From: Candidatus Saccharimonadota bacterium
Lineage (GTDB): Bacteria > Patescibacteriota > Saccharimonadia > Saccharimonadales > JACOTW01
Direction of reading: 5' to 3'
DNA length: 41,327 nucleotides
Assembly (NCBI GenBank): GCA_016178135.1
Contig: JACOTW010000011.1
Location: 1-41,327 of the forward strand
Shown in pieces: positions 9,384 to 19,087 of this stretch. A program made the position numbers and the translations under genes. The first letter of the stretch is position 1. Every line of letters begins with the position of its first letter. A model generated the notes under the pieces. That model saw nothing but the letters and a program-made list of their open reading frames with translations, did no database searches and had not been told where the DNA came from.

Positions 9384-9855
9384 AGAAAAAGTTAGTCTTA
9401 TTGTTCTTTTGAAAGTGTACAAAATTGGTTTAAAGCGTCTTTTCTGCTTTGGGAGTATTACAACCTTACAGGGAGTCTTGCGACTCAACCAACAGGCGTG
9501 ACACTGCAACCAATGCAGACCATGAAGTACTAGTAGTGGCTGTTGCTTACACGCCTTCTAATACTAGCTGGTCTGCACTGGACCCTAACAGAGATACTCT
9601 GGGATTTACGCCAGAGATGCCTTGTTGTTCATGCTTGAGTGCCAGGTGTGATTTCTCTCCGAGAAACGTCCTTGGGTTGTACAGATAGTACTACTCAAGG
9701 AGTATCGCAGGAGAAAATCGTGCCTGGTGCCAATAAGCTAGCAGTGCTTCCTGCAAAGCGGGAAGGCAGGCTAGCTGGCATGAATACAAGGGTAATTCGC
9801 TATAATGATCTGACTTGTTAACGTACCCCTGAACTCGGGGTCACAAAGAGAGTTA

Positions 9856-9876
9856 AAAAACCCGCTCCGGCGGTTA
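9856..9876 (-). terminator. intrinsic terminator downstream of histidine kinase
   Basis: minus strand AACCGCCGGAGCGGGTTTTTT. Confidence 0.7.
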
Positions 9877-10051
9877 ATGCTCTGCTTTCGCAAAAGTTCA
9901 CCGTTCCCACCCCTATTCGAGGATGCCACCATACTACCATAATCTTCAAATATTGTCAATATTTAACACAACCTTTTTAGACATACCACAACTCACCAGC
10001 CTCCATCATCAGGCCACGGAAATAGAGTGGGTCATGATTACTACTTCTATT

Positions 10052-12229
10052 TTACCTTTCGACTGGGAGATTTTGTCGCTTGGCAAAACTAAAACCAAAA
10101 GTACTACCCTTGCCCTCCTGACTTCTGAAAATAATACTGCCACCTTGGGCAACGATAGCTTTTTTGGCCATAAATAATCCTAGACCCGTGCCGTCTGGGC
10201 GAGTTTTTTTGGCGTTCGTAGCCCGAAAAAATTTTCCGAACAAATGGTGTTGTTCATGTTTTGGCACTCCTATACCATTATCTGTAACTATATATTCGAT
10301 AGTTTTGTCGGTATCGCTTAAGCTGACTTTTATCTCACCTCCCGCTGGCGTGTAATAAATAGCGTTATCTATAAAATTCATAATTACTTGTCGAATTTTG
10401 GTTTCATCAAACATCAGTATCGGAAAGTTTTTGGGCTTTTCATAGGTAAGAGTTAGTTGGCGAGATTTGGCGGTAGCCTTAAGCTGGTTAACTTCGCCCT
10501 CCACGACCTCGGCTAAATTAGTTGGCGCTACTTCAATAATAAACTTACCCGTACGTAATCGCGACACATTAAGCAAGTCGGCAATCAGATACACCATACG
10601 CTGCGAACTAATAAAAGCCTGATCCAGTAATTTGCGTTGCATAACATTCAGCGGACCAACATCGCCCTCCAATACCATGCTTAAATAACCCTTAACACTA
10701 GTCAACGGCGTACGCAACTGATGCGATGCCATGCTAATGAATTCATCTTTCGTTTCATCCATCATCTTAAGTTTATTGTTGGTATTACGTAACTGCTGGG
10801 TGGCGTTTTCCATTTTCTGTTGCAAAGTTAGATTGAAATTCTCAATCTCTTCGAATCTAAGTGCATTCTGAATAGCAATGACAAGTTCATTAGCAATAAT
10901 CTCCAATATATGAATATCTTGCTTACTGTAAGGATTGCCACTCTTTTTTTGTCCTAACATAAGGTAGCCAATACCCTCTTTTTTACTATTCATAGCGGCA
11001 ACTATACGAACTAAAATCCTGATATTGTTACTCTCTAGGATTGCCCGCAGTTTGCTGTCCGCGCCTTCAAGCTCATCAGCAACTATTACCTTTTTCCGCG
11101 AATACGATAATAAATTACTTAGCATGCGTTCTTGTTCGTCCGATATTCGCTTTGTAACACTACCGATAGTTCTGCGCTCAATGTAGGTCGTTTTATGAAG
11201 ACTAAAAACAGCAAAATCAGATTTTAGATTCGTCTCTATAACTTCAACACAATTTTTAAGCAAAACATTAGTGTCGATAGTTGATACTAAAATATTACTA
11301 AACTCATCCAGGAATTGTCGCTCATCATACGCATCCCTGTAAAAAAACCTATTAGTTGTTTTATCAAAAAAGCGTTTTAGGGGTGGAAACATTATGCCCA
11401 AAAGTAGAGACGAGGCAATTAAAAATACCTGCTGCAACGTATTGAAGCTCGTAGATCCCAGCAGATTAATAGCCACACCCACGATCAATGTGCCGGAAAC
11501 AAGAGCTATGGTGCTTATCAACAACAAATAAGCCAACGACCGCGCAACCACAAGCCTTATATCAAACAATTTGTGCCGCACTATGGCTACAAAGATCATA
11601 ATCGCGAAAAAAACTGTTGAAAGGGGACCTGCCCAAACAAAACTTGATATTCCGAAATTTGGCAATAATAAATTAGTCACACCAGAAACTAAACTCGCAC
11701 TGAAAACAGCAATAAAAATATAATTAATTTGGGTTTTTTTATAACCCATCGTAGATCGATAATGTTGCCATAACAAGAAAGAAACATAAGAAAGATATAG
11801 GCTAAAATATAATGTATATAAATAATACCCGGGTTGTGCAAAAACAATACTATTTTGTATCGATGAGATATCGATGCGCAATACAAATAAATTATTCCGG
11901 AAGATCGAGACGCCAGTGATCAATAAAGCCAAATATATCGCCGAAACATGCAAAAATTTACGATTCACTTTACCAACAAATTCTGAGGTAAAAAATACTA
12001 AGAATAAGGTCGTGTAGACTGGTGCGATAACAAATAGCTTAGCGCCAATGTCTGTCAAATAACTTTGTTTTGCAAAAAGCATTAATGCATCGCCAGTCGA
12101 CCACAACGATCCCGCAACAACAAAATATGCAAAAAAAATGTTCTGCATATTTTTTATATTGTTTTTCAATACCAATAAGGCAAGGCAAAAATCGATAAAA
12201 GCAATTGTGTACAGTAAAATAGCGATCAT
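10052..12229 (-). CDS. sensor histidine kinase (N-terminal multi-TM, GAF-like, HisKA, HATPase)
   Basis: MASHQLRTPLTSVKGYLSM (H box), NFIDNAIYYTP (N box), DNGIGVP, DGTGLGLF. Confidence 0.9.
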   Translation of the reverse strand: MIAILLYTIAFIDFCLALLVLKNNIKNMQNIFFAYFVVAGSLWSTGDALMLFAKQSYLTDIGAKLFVIAPVYTTLFLVFFTSEFVGKVNRKFLHVSAIYLALLITGVSIFRNNLFVLRIDISSIQNSIVFAQPGYYLYTLYFSLYLSYVSFLLWQHYRSTMGYKKTQINYIFIAVFSASLVSGVTNLLLPNFGISSFVWAGPLSTVFFAIMIFVAIVRHKLFDIRLVVARSLAYLLLISTIALVSGTLIVGVAINLLGSTSFNTLQQVFLIASSLLLGIMFPPLKRFFDKTTNRFFYRDAYDERQFLDEFSNILVSTIDTNVLLKNCVEVIETNLKSDFAVFSLHKTTYIERRTIGSVTKRISDEQERMLSNLLSYSRKKVIVADELEGADSKLRAILESNNIRILVRIVAAMNSKKEGIGYLMLGQKKSGNPYSKQDIHILEIIANELVIAIQNALRFEEIENFNLTLQQKMENATQQLRNTNNKLKMMDETKDEFISMASHQLRTPLTSVKGYLSMVLEGDVGPLNVMQRKLLDQAFISSQRMVYLIADLLNVSRLRTGKFIIEVAPTNLAEVVEGEVNQLKATAKSRQLTLTYEKPKNFPILMFDETKIRQVIMNFIDNAIYYTPAGGEIKVSLSDTDKTIEYIVTDNGIGVPKHEQHHLFGKFFRATNAKKTRPDGTGLGLFMAKKAIVAQGGSIIFRSQEGKGSTFGFSFAKRQNLPVER

Positions 12230-12299
12230 AGCGTAGGCAACATAAGCTTAAGAACAATTATACACCAAGAACCGAATAGCTAAATCTGACCGGGGAAAA

Positions 12300-13682
12300 T
12301 TATAAATATTGACCAAAGCTCTGCAATTTCGCAACTCTTACACCAGATTGTTCACATATTCTGCCAATTTTTCTAGCTATATCAGATGAAATTGGAGTAG
12401 TCGTTGCCAGGTCATAGGCCTCCCTGTGACTTATGCTACCAGCTTCAGCCTCGCAACCCCATATTTCACTCTTATCGTTCACTGGACCCCATCCACCATA
12501 AGAAAATCCATTTTCTTTTGTCAATATATTACTAGGATTCATATCCTCACCTATTACCCATGCCAACGAACCACCACGCGCTTCGACCTCTTCCCTGTTA
12601 AAACACCCTGGCTGTGAATCATCGATAATAATTTTGCAAGTTAAATCAATATCGGCAAGTTGTGGGTCTAAGTCCATACCGATAGGGGTAGTTATAGCCG
12701 CTATAGTAACATCTGACTTATCTATTAGCTCCCTTATATCACTCGCCATTAATACCCTGTTTGAACCATACTTTTCAATAAGTTTCATGTATGCTTTTTG
12801 AGCAGTGCTTGTGGATGTGTCGAATAAAATTACACGCCGATTCGGATCATCAAGTATATATTCGGCACTTGAAGCACCTATTGCCCCCAAACCTATCATG
12901 CCGATACACTCCGAGCCTCCGCCCTTAACACTTTCCTGTGCTTTATTAACTGTCTCTCCGATCAACCATACCGTACCACCGTGACCAGTGGTAATATTTG
13001 CACCCGGCACATTAATTGTCCTTCCTAGTTTAGTATATTTTGGTAATGTAGCGCCTAGGCCTATAATGTTGGCGCCCAGCTTATTATGCGCAAAGTCTAC
13101 TGTATCGTTAACAATCTTACGCGTTATGTGTAGTGTAGTAGTAAGATTATTAATATCATTTGGCATATCTTCAAACACCGGTGTAAAAACCATTACACCT
13201 TTTCTGCCCTGTTCATCTTGGATATAAGTATCCAGGATAGCGGGACACATACCCTGAAAAGTACGTTGACGCGTCAAGGGATCTACACGTTGCAGTATTG
13301 GTAAATAGGGATATATTTCGGCGCTATATTTTGTATCTTTGCTATTGAGTCTTGTTGGAACCAGAAATGCGAAAGAAGCATCATACCCAGTATCTTTCTT
13401 TTCTTCAAATAAATCGTAAGAATGATTAATATAATCCAAGCTTTGTTCTAATTCCTGCTCAATATTCGCGTCTTCAGCACACAGCTCCATTAATATTGTG
13501 GCAAGTTTGCGATATTTGACCATAAGAACATCCCTATCATAAACACCATAGTTTGGGCGCCACAGTGGATCATTATCCATATCAAATTGGCCGCTCAAAT
13601 CAATTACCTCTGGTCGTTCGGCTTCATTTAGTTCGGGACGCTGATCGGGCGACATGATTTCGTGTTGCAGTATATGTGTCAT
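12300..13682 (-). CDS. NAD(P)-binding oxidoreductase, distantly acyl-ACP-reductase-like
   Basis: NIIGLGATLPKYTKLG, ITTGHGGTVWLI, GMIGLGAIGASSAEYIL Rossmann motif. Confidence 0.45.
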   Translation of the reverse strand: MTHILQHEIMSPDQRPELNEAERPEVIDLSGQFDMDNDPLWRPNYGVYDRDVLMVKYRKLATILMELCAEDANIEQELEQSLDYINHSYDLFEEKKDTGYDASFAFLVPTRLNSKDTKYSAEIYPYLPILQRVDPLTRQRTFQGMCPAILDTYIQDEQGRKGVMVFTPVFEDMPNDINNLTTTLHITRKIVNDTVDFAHNKLGANIIGLGATLPKYTKLGRTINVPGANITTGHGGTVWLIGETVNKAQESVKGGGSECIGMIGLGAIGASSAEYILDDPNRRVILFDTSTSTAQKAYMKLIEKYGSNRVLMASDIRELIDKSDVTIAAITTPIGMDLDPQLADIDLTCKIIIDDSQPGCFNREEVEARGGSLAWVIGEDMNPSNILTKENGFSYGGWGPVNDKSEIWGCEAEAGSISHREAYDLATTTPISSDIARKIGRICEQSGVRVAKLQSFGQYL

Positions 13683-13861
13683 ATCCTTAGGTCTATCTCG
13701 ACTCCTTTTTTATAAGACTTGTGTACCTATTTAGTAAAAATAAAAACGACACCAAGTATCCCACCCCATAACACTCGCTGTCGTTGTTTAGATAATAATT
13801 TGCAAAGATCCTTTAGTAACCTAATAAAATATACCATACAGCCGTCCTGAAACACAAAGCC

Positions 13862-14611
13862 CTAATTTAGAGTTATAGATGATGGAAAACTGTGAAGGTT
13901 CTTGTCTGATTCGATAATACCGTTACGCAAACGAATTGTCCTAGTAGCCGTAGTTTCTTTGTGTGAAATAATTATAACCGTTTTACCTATTTCTTGAGCT
14001 AAATGGGCTAGCATGTTATTGGTCTCGGTGGCCGTTTCGTCATCAAGTGCAGAAGTTGGCTCATCAAGAACCAGAGTTGACGGATTGTGAGCCAAAGATC
14101 GGACAATAGCAACTCGCTGCGCTTCACCACCCGACAATTCTTCTGCTTTTCTTTTCAGCTTGTGACCAATGCCCAATATCTCAATGCACTGCTCGACCAT
14201 TGATTTATTAACCTGAACCATTTTGTCGGTATTTAAGTTGGCTGGCAATTCAATATTGTCGGCAACTGTTAGCCCGCCGATTAAAATAACCCCTTGGGGG
14301 ACATAACCGAAATATCGACCACGCAAGGCAGTTCTAACATGTTCATCGTAGTCATAAATATTCGTATCACCGTAATAAACCTTGCCGTGTTGTGGTAGCT
14401 TATTTTTAAAACTCATACCCAAAATATAGTTAGCTAATGTAGTTTTACCATGACCCGATGGACCAGCGATCACGACATATTCACCAGAATCTATATTCAG
14501 ACTAACGCCACGCAGTGCTTGCTCTTGATTAATCTGAACAGTCAGATCTTCAGTTCTGATTATAAAGTTGGGGTCAATTTCGGGTATTTCCACCGTTCTG
14601 CGTAGAGTCAT
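13862..14611 (-). CDS. ABC transporter ATP-binding protein
   Basis: Walker A GPSGHGKTT, signature LSGGEAQRVAIVRSLAHNP, Walker B LVLDEPTSALDD. Confidence 0.95.
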   Translation of the reverse strand: MTLRRTVEIPEIDPNFIIRTEDLTVQINQEQALRGVSLNIDSGEYVVIAGPSGHGKTTLANYILGMSFKNKLPQHGKVYYGDTNIYDYDEHVRTALRGRYFGYVPQGVILIGGLTVADNIELPANLNTDKMVQVNKSMVEQCIEILGIGHKLKRKAEELSGGEAQRVAIVRSLAHNPSTLVLDEPTSALDDETATETNNMLAHLAQEIGKTVIIISHKETTATRTIRLRNGIIESDKNLHSFPSSITLN

Positions 14612-16116
14612 TATATGGATTGCCTTATCTCTGTAGGCGTATCCAGCCGATTGATTGTTCGCCAAGTGCCTATATAGCCTACCAGATTAGGAATTAACAT
14701 TGCGGTCAAACCAGCCCCCATTAAACGACTGTCCATAATTTCTCTAAATCCATATTGTGAGCCATTAGTAGCATACGTCAGCCCGAGAGTTAAGGCTCCA
14801 GCAAAAGGTATAGCCAAGACATTACGCCTAACCGTTCTTAGTAACTCGATCTTTCGGAAAGTATCTTTTTGATTACCCTGACTATTAAGCATGGCATATA
14901 TCTTCTTGTGTCGCTCAACTTCTGTTGCGCCAATAAACATCTCGCCTATACTGCTGGCCAACAACAAGTACATAACAAAATTCATTTGGGGCGGTTTAAC
15001 GCTTCGGTTCCAAAAAGACTCGTAAGCCTTTTCAAGTTCCGCAAAAGTCCTGGTTGCCAAATGAACATCAAGGCTCTTAAGATAAGCTGTAGCTTCTTTT
15101 TGATCATCAAAGCCTAAAGCCACAGCACCTGAATATTGCTCGTCTTTAAAAATACATTCTTGTAGTTGTTCAAGCGAACCAAAAACCGCCACTCTATCCA
15201 GCCCTGGTGCTATATCAATAGTTTTGGCCACCTCGACACTAACACCCTCAACTTCAACCTTACTGCCCGGCTTGACGCCCAGCTGCTCCCCAACTATAAC
15301 CGATAAACTATCGCAAGAGTCAGTGGCTGGCAGCGAGACATCGTAGGCTTTTTTGATGGCATCGTTTGGCAAGGCAACAATTGGCGCACTTGAAGGATTG
15401 GCCTTGCCTGTGGGATTGTTAATATCTCCTAGTGCCAATATATAAGGAACTATCTGCGCACTCTCTGGTTTGGCTTTAATCAATTTGTCAATATCGCCAA
15501 TCGTAACGTCTGAATGATTAAACGGAATAACGCGCTCGTGTTGAGTTAAGACAAATGCTGGACTACCATGCGTTACACCTATCGCCTTCTGCAATTCCTT
15601 GATCGGTTGATTGGCACTTGTCCCGGCCGTACTGCCTAGGCCAGCACTAGCAGCAACTGAACCTATCAAAATAATCGGCGAAAGCTTGCCTATAATTCCA
15701 CTATTACGGCTTTCAATAAGTTTAAAAGCGTCTTTGAGATATTGATTTCTACGCCTTTTATACAACAAGCTACCAAAAATTAACACCTCGCCAGCAAGCA
15801 CATATGGACCAACGTCAAGTAAAACATCATTAGCATTCATCAATATCTCGGTTGTCGTAGAACTAACCGGTGGTTTTGGCGTAAAGCCTTTGTCAGCCAA
15901 GTGCTCAATACCGTCAATAGCCCTAGCCGGAACATCATGGGCTAAAGCCGTGCCTACACCAGTGCCCAGTGTTGCTGCAATTATTACACGACTAGCTATT
16001 TTCCGAAGCATGGATGGTTCGTTCGGTTCTACTGTATGCAAAACATCAGTAGTAGCAACTTGCTCCAGATCAGGACTCACACCCCCAGGACCTGCACTTA
16101 TATTATGATTGGTCAT
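14611..16116 (-). CDS. ABC transporter permease-like multi-TM protein (FtsX/MacB-like topology)
   Basis: TM segments flanking a large soluble domain; TAATG stop/start overlap with the ATPase gene. Confidence 0.6.
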   Translation of the reverse strand: MTNHNISAGPGGVSPDLEQVATTDVLHTVEPNEPSMLRKIASRVIIAATLGTGVGTALAHDVPARAIDGIEHLADKGFTPKPPVSSTTTEILMNANDVLLDVGPYVLAGEVLIFGSLLYKRRRNQYLKDAFKLIESRNSGIIGKLSPIILIGSVAASAGLGSTAGTSANQPIKELQKAIGVTHGSPAFVLTQHERVIPFNHSDVTIGDIDKLIKAKPESAQIVPYILALGDINNPTGKANPSSAPIVALPNDAIKKAYDVSLPATDSCDSLSVIVGEQLGVKPGSKVEVEGVSVEVAKTIDIAPGLDRVAVFGSLEQLQECIFKDEQYSGAVALGFDDQKEATAYLKSLDVHLATRTFAELEKAYESFWNRSVKPPQMNFVMYLLLASSIGEMFIGATEVERHKKIYAMLNSQGNQKDTFRKIELLRTVRRNVLAIPFAGALTLGLTYATNGSQYGFREIMDSRLMGAGLTAMLIPNLVGYIGTWRTINRLDTPTEIRQSI

Positions 16117-16255
16117 TATTGTCCCTAATTATACTGGACTTTTGCACCTTTTCGTAGCAACAGACCGTAGCTGACTGGCTACAAACTTCCATATTTCTTC
16201 TATGTATAAGAGTCGGGAGTAATAAAAAGTGCTAAATTCGTGCTAGGATAAGGGT

Positions 16256-16633
16256 ATGACAAAGATCGTTATAGTCGAAGACGATGTTATGCTGGCCGAA
16301 ATTTACCAAACTTGGCTGACATTGGCCGGATATGAGTGTTACTTGGCAAATGATGGTCAAATCGGCTTTGATTTAATAGCTAAGGTATTGCCAGACTTGG
16401 TCATACTTGACCTTATGTTGCCCTCAAAATCCGGTGATGATATTTTGCGAGAAATGCGCAAAACTGACTGGGGTAAAACGATAAAAGCTATCTTTCTAAC
16501 CAATATCAGTGAGTCCGAGGCACCCGATGGCATAGAAGAATTAGTGTTTGAAAGATATATAGTTAAAGCTAACTTAGCTACCAATCAATTATCTGAAATT
16601 ATAGCCGAAGTATTAAAGCCTCTGCCTCAATAA
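16256..16633 (+). CDS. single-domain response regulator
   Basis: VEDDVMLAEIY, DLVILDLMLPSKSGDDIL receiver motifs. Confidence 0.9.
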   Translation: MTKIVIVEDDVMLAEIYQTWLTLAGYECYLANDGQIGFDLIAKVLPDLVILDLMLPSKSGDDILREMRKTDWGKTIKAIFLTNISESEAPDGIEELVFERYIVKANLATNQLSEIIAEVLKPLPQ

Positions 16634-16653
16634 CACGAATTTCATATTAACCC

Positions 16654-16682
16654 TTGTAAGCACGCCATGCTTGCCGTAGTAT
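16654..16682 (+). promoter_or_regulatory. promoter for leaderless second response regulator
   Basis: TTGTAA-N17-TAGTAT, 6 nt before ATG at 16689. Confidence 0.55.
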
Positions 16683-16688
16683 AAAAAT

Positions 16689-17063
16689 ATGCTTGCCAGA
16701 ATCGCGATCATTGAAGATGATCAGGCTATATCACAAATGTACCGCATCAAGTTTGAGGCGGAAGGATTTGAAGTTGAAACCGCGGAAAATGGCAAATTAG
16801 GGCTTGAGCTGGCAAAACAATTCAAGCCACACATAATTTTGCTTGATTTAATGATGCCGGAAATGTCTGGTGACGAAATGTTGGCCAAAATGCGCAAAAC
16901 TGACTGGGGCAAAGATATCAAAGTCATCGTACTCACAAACATGGGTGAACAGGAAATCCCTAAAAGTATGAAAGATTTGGGTGCAAGCGCTGTCATTCTA
17001 AAAACCGACATGACCCCTCGACAAGTCGCCGATTTAGTCAAAAAACAATTTTCCTCAAATTAA
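16689..17063 (+). CDS. single-domain response regulator (paralogue of the preceding gene)
   Basis: IEDDQAISQMY, HIILLDLMMPEMSGDEML; shared MRKTDWGK with the first RR. Confidence 0.9.
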   Translation: MLARIAIIEDDQAISQMYRIKFEAEGFEVETAENGKLGLELAKQFKPHIILLDLMMPEMSGDEMLAKMRKTDWGKDIKVIVLTNMGEQEIPKSMKDLGASAVILKTDMTPRQVADLVKKQFSSN

Positions 17064-17111
17064 GCACATTTCCAAGCAAATAGTATGATGTTGCCAGTAA
17101 TCGTTGCTGTA

Positions 17112-17269
17112 CTGGACTTACACAAAATCGTCCGTTCCCAGAGTGAATTATCTCGAGCGAAAACTGTTTTGTCTGAAGGAAAGGTAGCCGTAGCTACATT
17201 GAGAGAAGAAAAACTGTTTGTAGCCGATAGAATTCGATCTGGGGATGTAGGAGTTTTGCGTAAGTCCAG
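17112..17269 (+). mobile_element. 158-bp palindromic-end element, copy 2
   Basis: CTGGACTTACACAAAATCG...GTTTTGCGTAAGTCCAG with TGTA flanking both ends. Confidence 0.9.
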
Positions 17270-17286
17270 TGTATGTCGCCACATGG

Positions 17287-17904
17287 TTACTGCTTCTGTT
17301 TTACCCCATAACCATATAATTCATCGTATTCATTAAGATTACTGGGTATAAACTCTGTTACTAAAGCCTCGTAAGGCACAGGCACCCCAGGCCTAGAAGG
17401 GTGATTACCGCGATCCCAAATAGCGACTAACGCACGTGTCCGCTCCAGCACTTCCGGCACCTCTAATACGCCCCTAGAGGAAGTAAAATTATTAAAAACG
17501 TCTTCTACTATAACAATATTGCTTGAGCCAACAATTAAGTACCCATCTTCTTCCGTCTTATAATCATAGGATTTGCTGCCCAGATCGCTATCTATTTTTT
17601 GCAAATATGCCGTGGATGTGCCTCGTAGTTCCGGTTGCTTGACCAGTTCTTCTGCTAATTTTTCTCCTCCTCTAGGTATACCAATCAACACATCAGGCTC
17701 AAATCTCATGGTAATTCTAGCCAAATGATGCATAATAATTTTTAATCGCAGTGAATTCTCTGGGGTAAATAAATGATCAATCTCTAGTTTATTGTTGCCC
17801 TTTTTACCGCTAGCAAATTCAAAAAAACCTAACTCTAAAACGCCAGCCTCTAAAACCGCTTCTCTACACGGACCTCTCTTGCTCATACATTGATATTCTA
17901 TCAC
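17287..17904 (-). CDS. phosphoribosyltransferase-like protein (orotate PRTase-like)
   Basis: VLIGIPRGGEKLAEEL and PRPP-loop-like IVIVEDVFNNFTSSRGVLE. Confidence 0.6.
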   Translation of the reverse strand: MIEYQCMSKRGPCREAVLEAGVLELGFFEFASGKKGNNKLEIDHLFTPENSLRLKIIMHHLARITMRFEPDVLIGIPRGGEKLAEELVKQPELRGTSTAYLQKIDSDLGSKSYDYKTEEDGYLIVGSSNIVIVEDVFNNFTSSRGVLEVPEVLERTRALVAIWDRGNHPSRPGVPVPYEALVTEFIPSNLNEYDELYGYGVKQKQ

Positions 17905-17940
17905 TACACGCGCTTCGGATTAAAACTACTAATAATCCTA

Positions 17941-18747
17941 CTATAGGATGTGTTGTTGAGTGGCACGAATAACATTTTCAAAAAGGGCACAGACTGTTAG
18001 TGGGCCAACTCCACCTTTTTGAGGGGTTATTGTTAAGTCATCACGATCATATACATCATCGGCCAAATCACCTACTGTCCTACCCTCTTCACTAGCCACA
18101 CCAGCATCAACCACCACCGCACCCTGCTTGATCATTTTGGAATATAGAATTGCCGGACTGCCGGTGGCAGTAATAATAACGTCAGCCTCTTTGGTGTGGG
18201 TAGCCAAATCAGCTATACCACGCTCTACTACTTCTACGTCTATTCCGGATTTTTTGAGTATTTTTTCCAGTGGCGCACCAACTAGTTTGCCACGACCAAC
18301 CAAAAGTACGTGCTTGCCGTTTAAATCAACGTTGTAACCAGACAAAAGCCACATTATGGCCATTGGCGTAGCAGGATCATATTTTGCTTTTTCTCCGAGA
18401 GCATCAACATCTTTTTCGGGTGCCACCATATTTACAATCTCGTCGGTCTGGCCTGTGTCAGCAAGAGGTAACTGGACTATTATGCCGTGAACTAATTCGT
18501 CTGCGTTAAGTTTTTTTAGAAGGTCTGGGACTTCTTTTTGGTTTACAAAATGGATGTCTGCTTCCGCGCCAAGATCTGCACCGTATTGTTTTTTGAGTTT
18601 GACATAAGTGTTGATGACCGGATCGTCTTTGCACTGGACAATGGCAAGTTTGGGAACGGTGTCATGGGCTTGAATCAACCCTCGGACCTGTCGGGCTTGG
18701 CGCTCTTTGATAAACTCAGCCAATTCTTTTCCGTTTAAAAGTTTCAT
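17941..18747 (-). CDS. folD: methylenetetrahydrofolate dehydrogenase/cyclohydrolase
   Basis: GIIVQLPLADTGQTDEI, PATPMAIMWLL, VLLVGRGKLVGAPLEKIL, GGVGPLT. Confidence 0.93.
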   Translation of the reverse strand: MKLLNGKELAEFIKERQARQVRGLIQAHDTVPKLAIVQCKDDPVINTYVKLKKQYGADLGAEADIHFVNQKEVPDLLKKLNADELVHGIIVQLPLADTGQTDEIVNMVAPEKDVDALGEKAKYDPATPMAIMWLLSGYNVDLNGKHVLLVGRGKLVGAPLEKILKKSGIDVEVVERGIADLATHTKEADVIITATGSPAILYSKMIKQGAVVVDAGVASEEGRTVGDLADDVYDRDDLTITPQKGGVGPLTVCALFENVIRATQQHIL

Positions 18748-18814
18748 GCTCTGCTATTGTACCGTAATATTGCAAAAACAGGGGTAATCTGCTAAAGTTT
18801 CCCTGTTAAGAAAC

Positions 18815-18891
18815 GGGCCAGTAGCTCAGCTGGTTAGAGCACCTGCCTCTTAAGCAGGGTGTCCGGGGTTCAAGTCCCCGCTGGCCCTCCA
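18815..18891 (+). tRNA. tRNA-Lys(CUU), CCA encoded
   Basis: GGGCCAG/CTGGCCC acceptor, loop CTCTTAA, T-arm CGGGGTTCAAGTCCCCG. Confidence 0.95.
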
Positions 18892-18897
18892 ATTTAT

Positions 18898-18921
18898 GAA
18901 GTCCCCTTGAGGGACTTTTTA
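18898..18921 (+). terminator. terminator after tRNA-Lys
   Basis: AAGTCCC-CTTGA-GGGACTTTTT. Confidence 0.75.
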
Positions 18922-18944
18922 AATTGGAATATCTTGCGAGTGCT

Positions 18945-19087
18945 TGAACTCTGGACACGCCAAAAGGGTGTCCGGGTGAGAACTGCCTGGGTGGCAGTTC
19001 GCAAGGAAACCTACTCTTCAAAACTTGTTTTTGAAAGATGTAGTTTCGGGCCTGCCAAAGGTAGGTCAAGTCCCCGCTGGCCCTCCA
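18945..19087 (+). ncRNA. tRNA-mimic structured repeat, copy A
   Basis: GGACAC...GGTGTCCGGG + GAACTGCC/GGCAGTTC + long hairpin + CCTGCCAAAGGTAGG + TCAAGTCCCCGCTGGCCCTCCA (tRNA-Lys 3' end). Confidence 0.7.

Noticed and set aside
9425-9810. RNase P RNA, tmRNA or SRP RNA
   Set aside because: None of the conserved core sequences of these RNAs are visible on inspection
17287-17904. Second true pyrE
   Set aside because: PRTase-like motifs are present, but sequence and context (next to folD) do not support orotate specificity; left as generic PRTase-like
18945-19087. Group I intron in a tRNA
   Set aside because: The core is only ~90 nt, lacks recognisable P3-P6 segments, and the upstream part is not a complete 5' tRNA half; resemblance to P7/P9-like pairings is too weak
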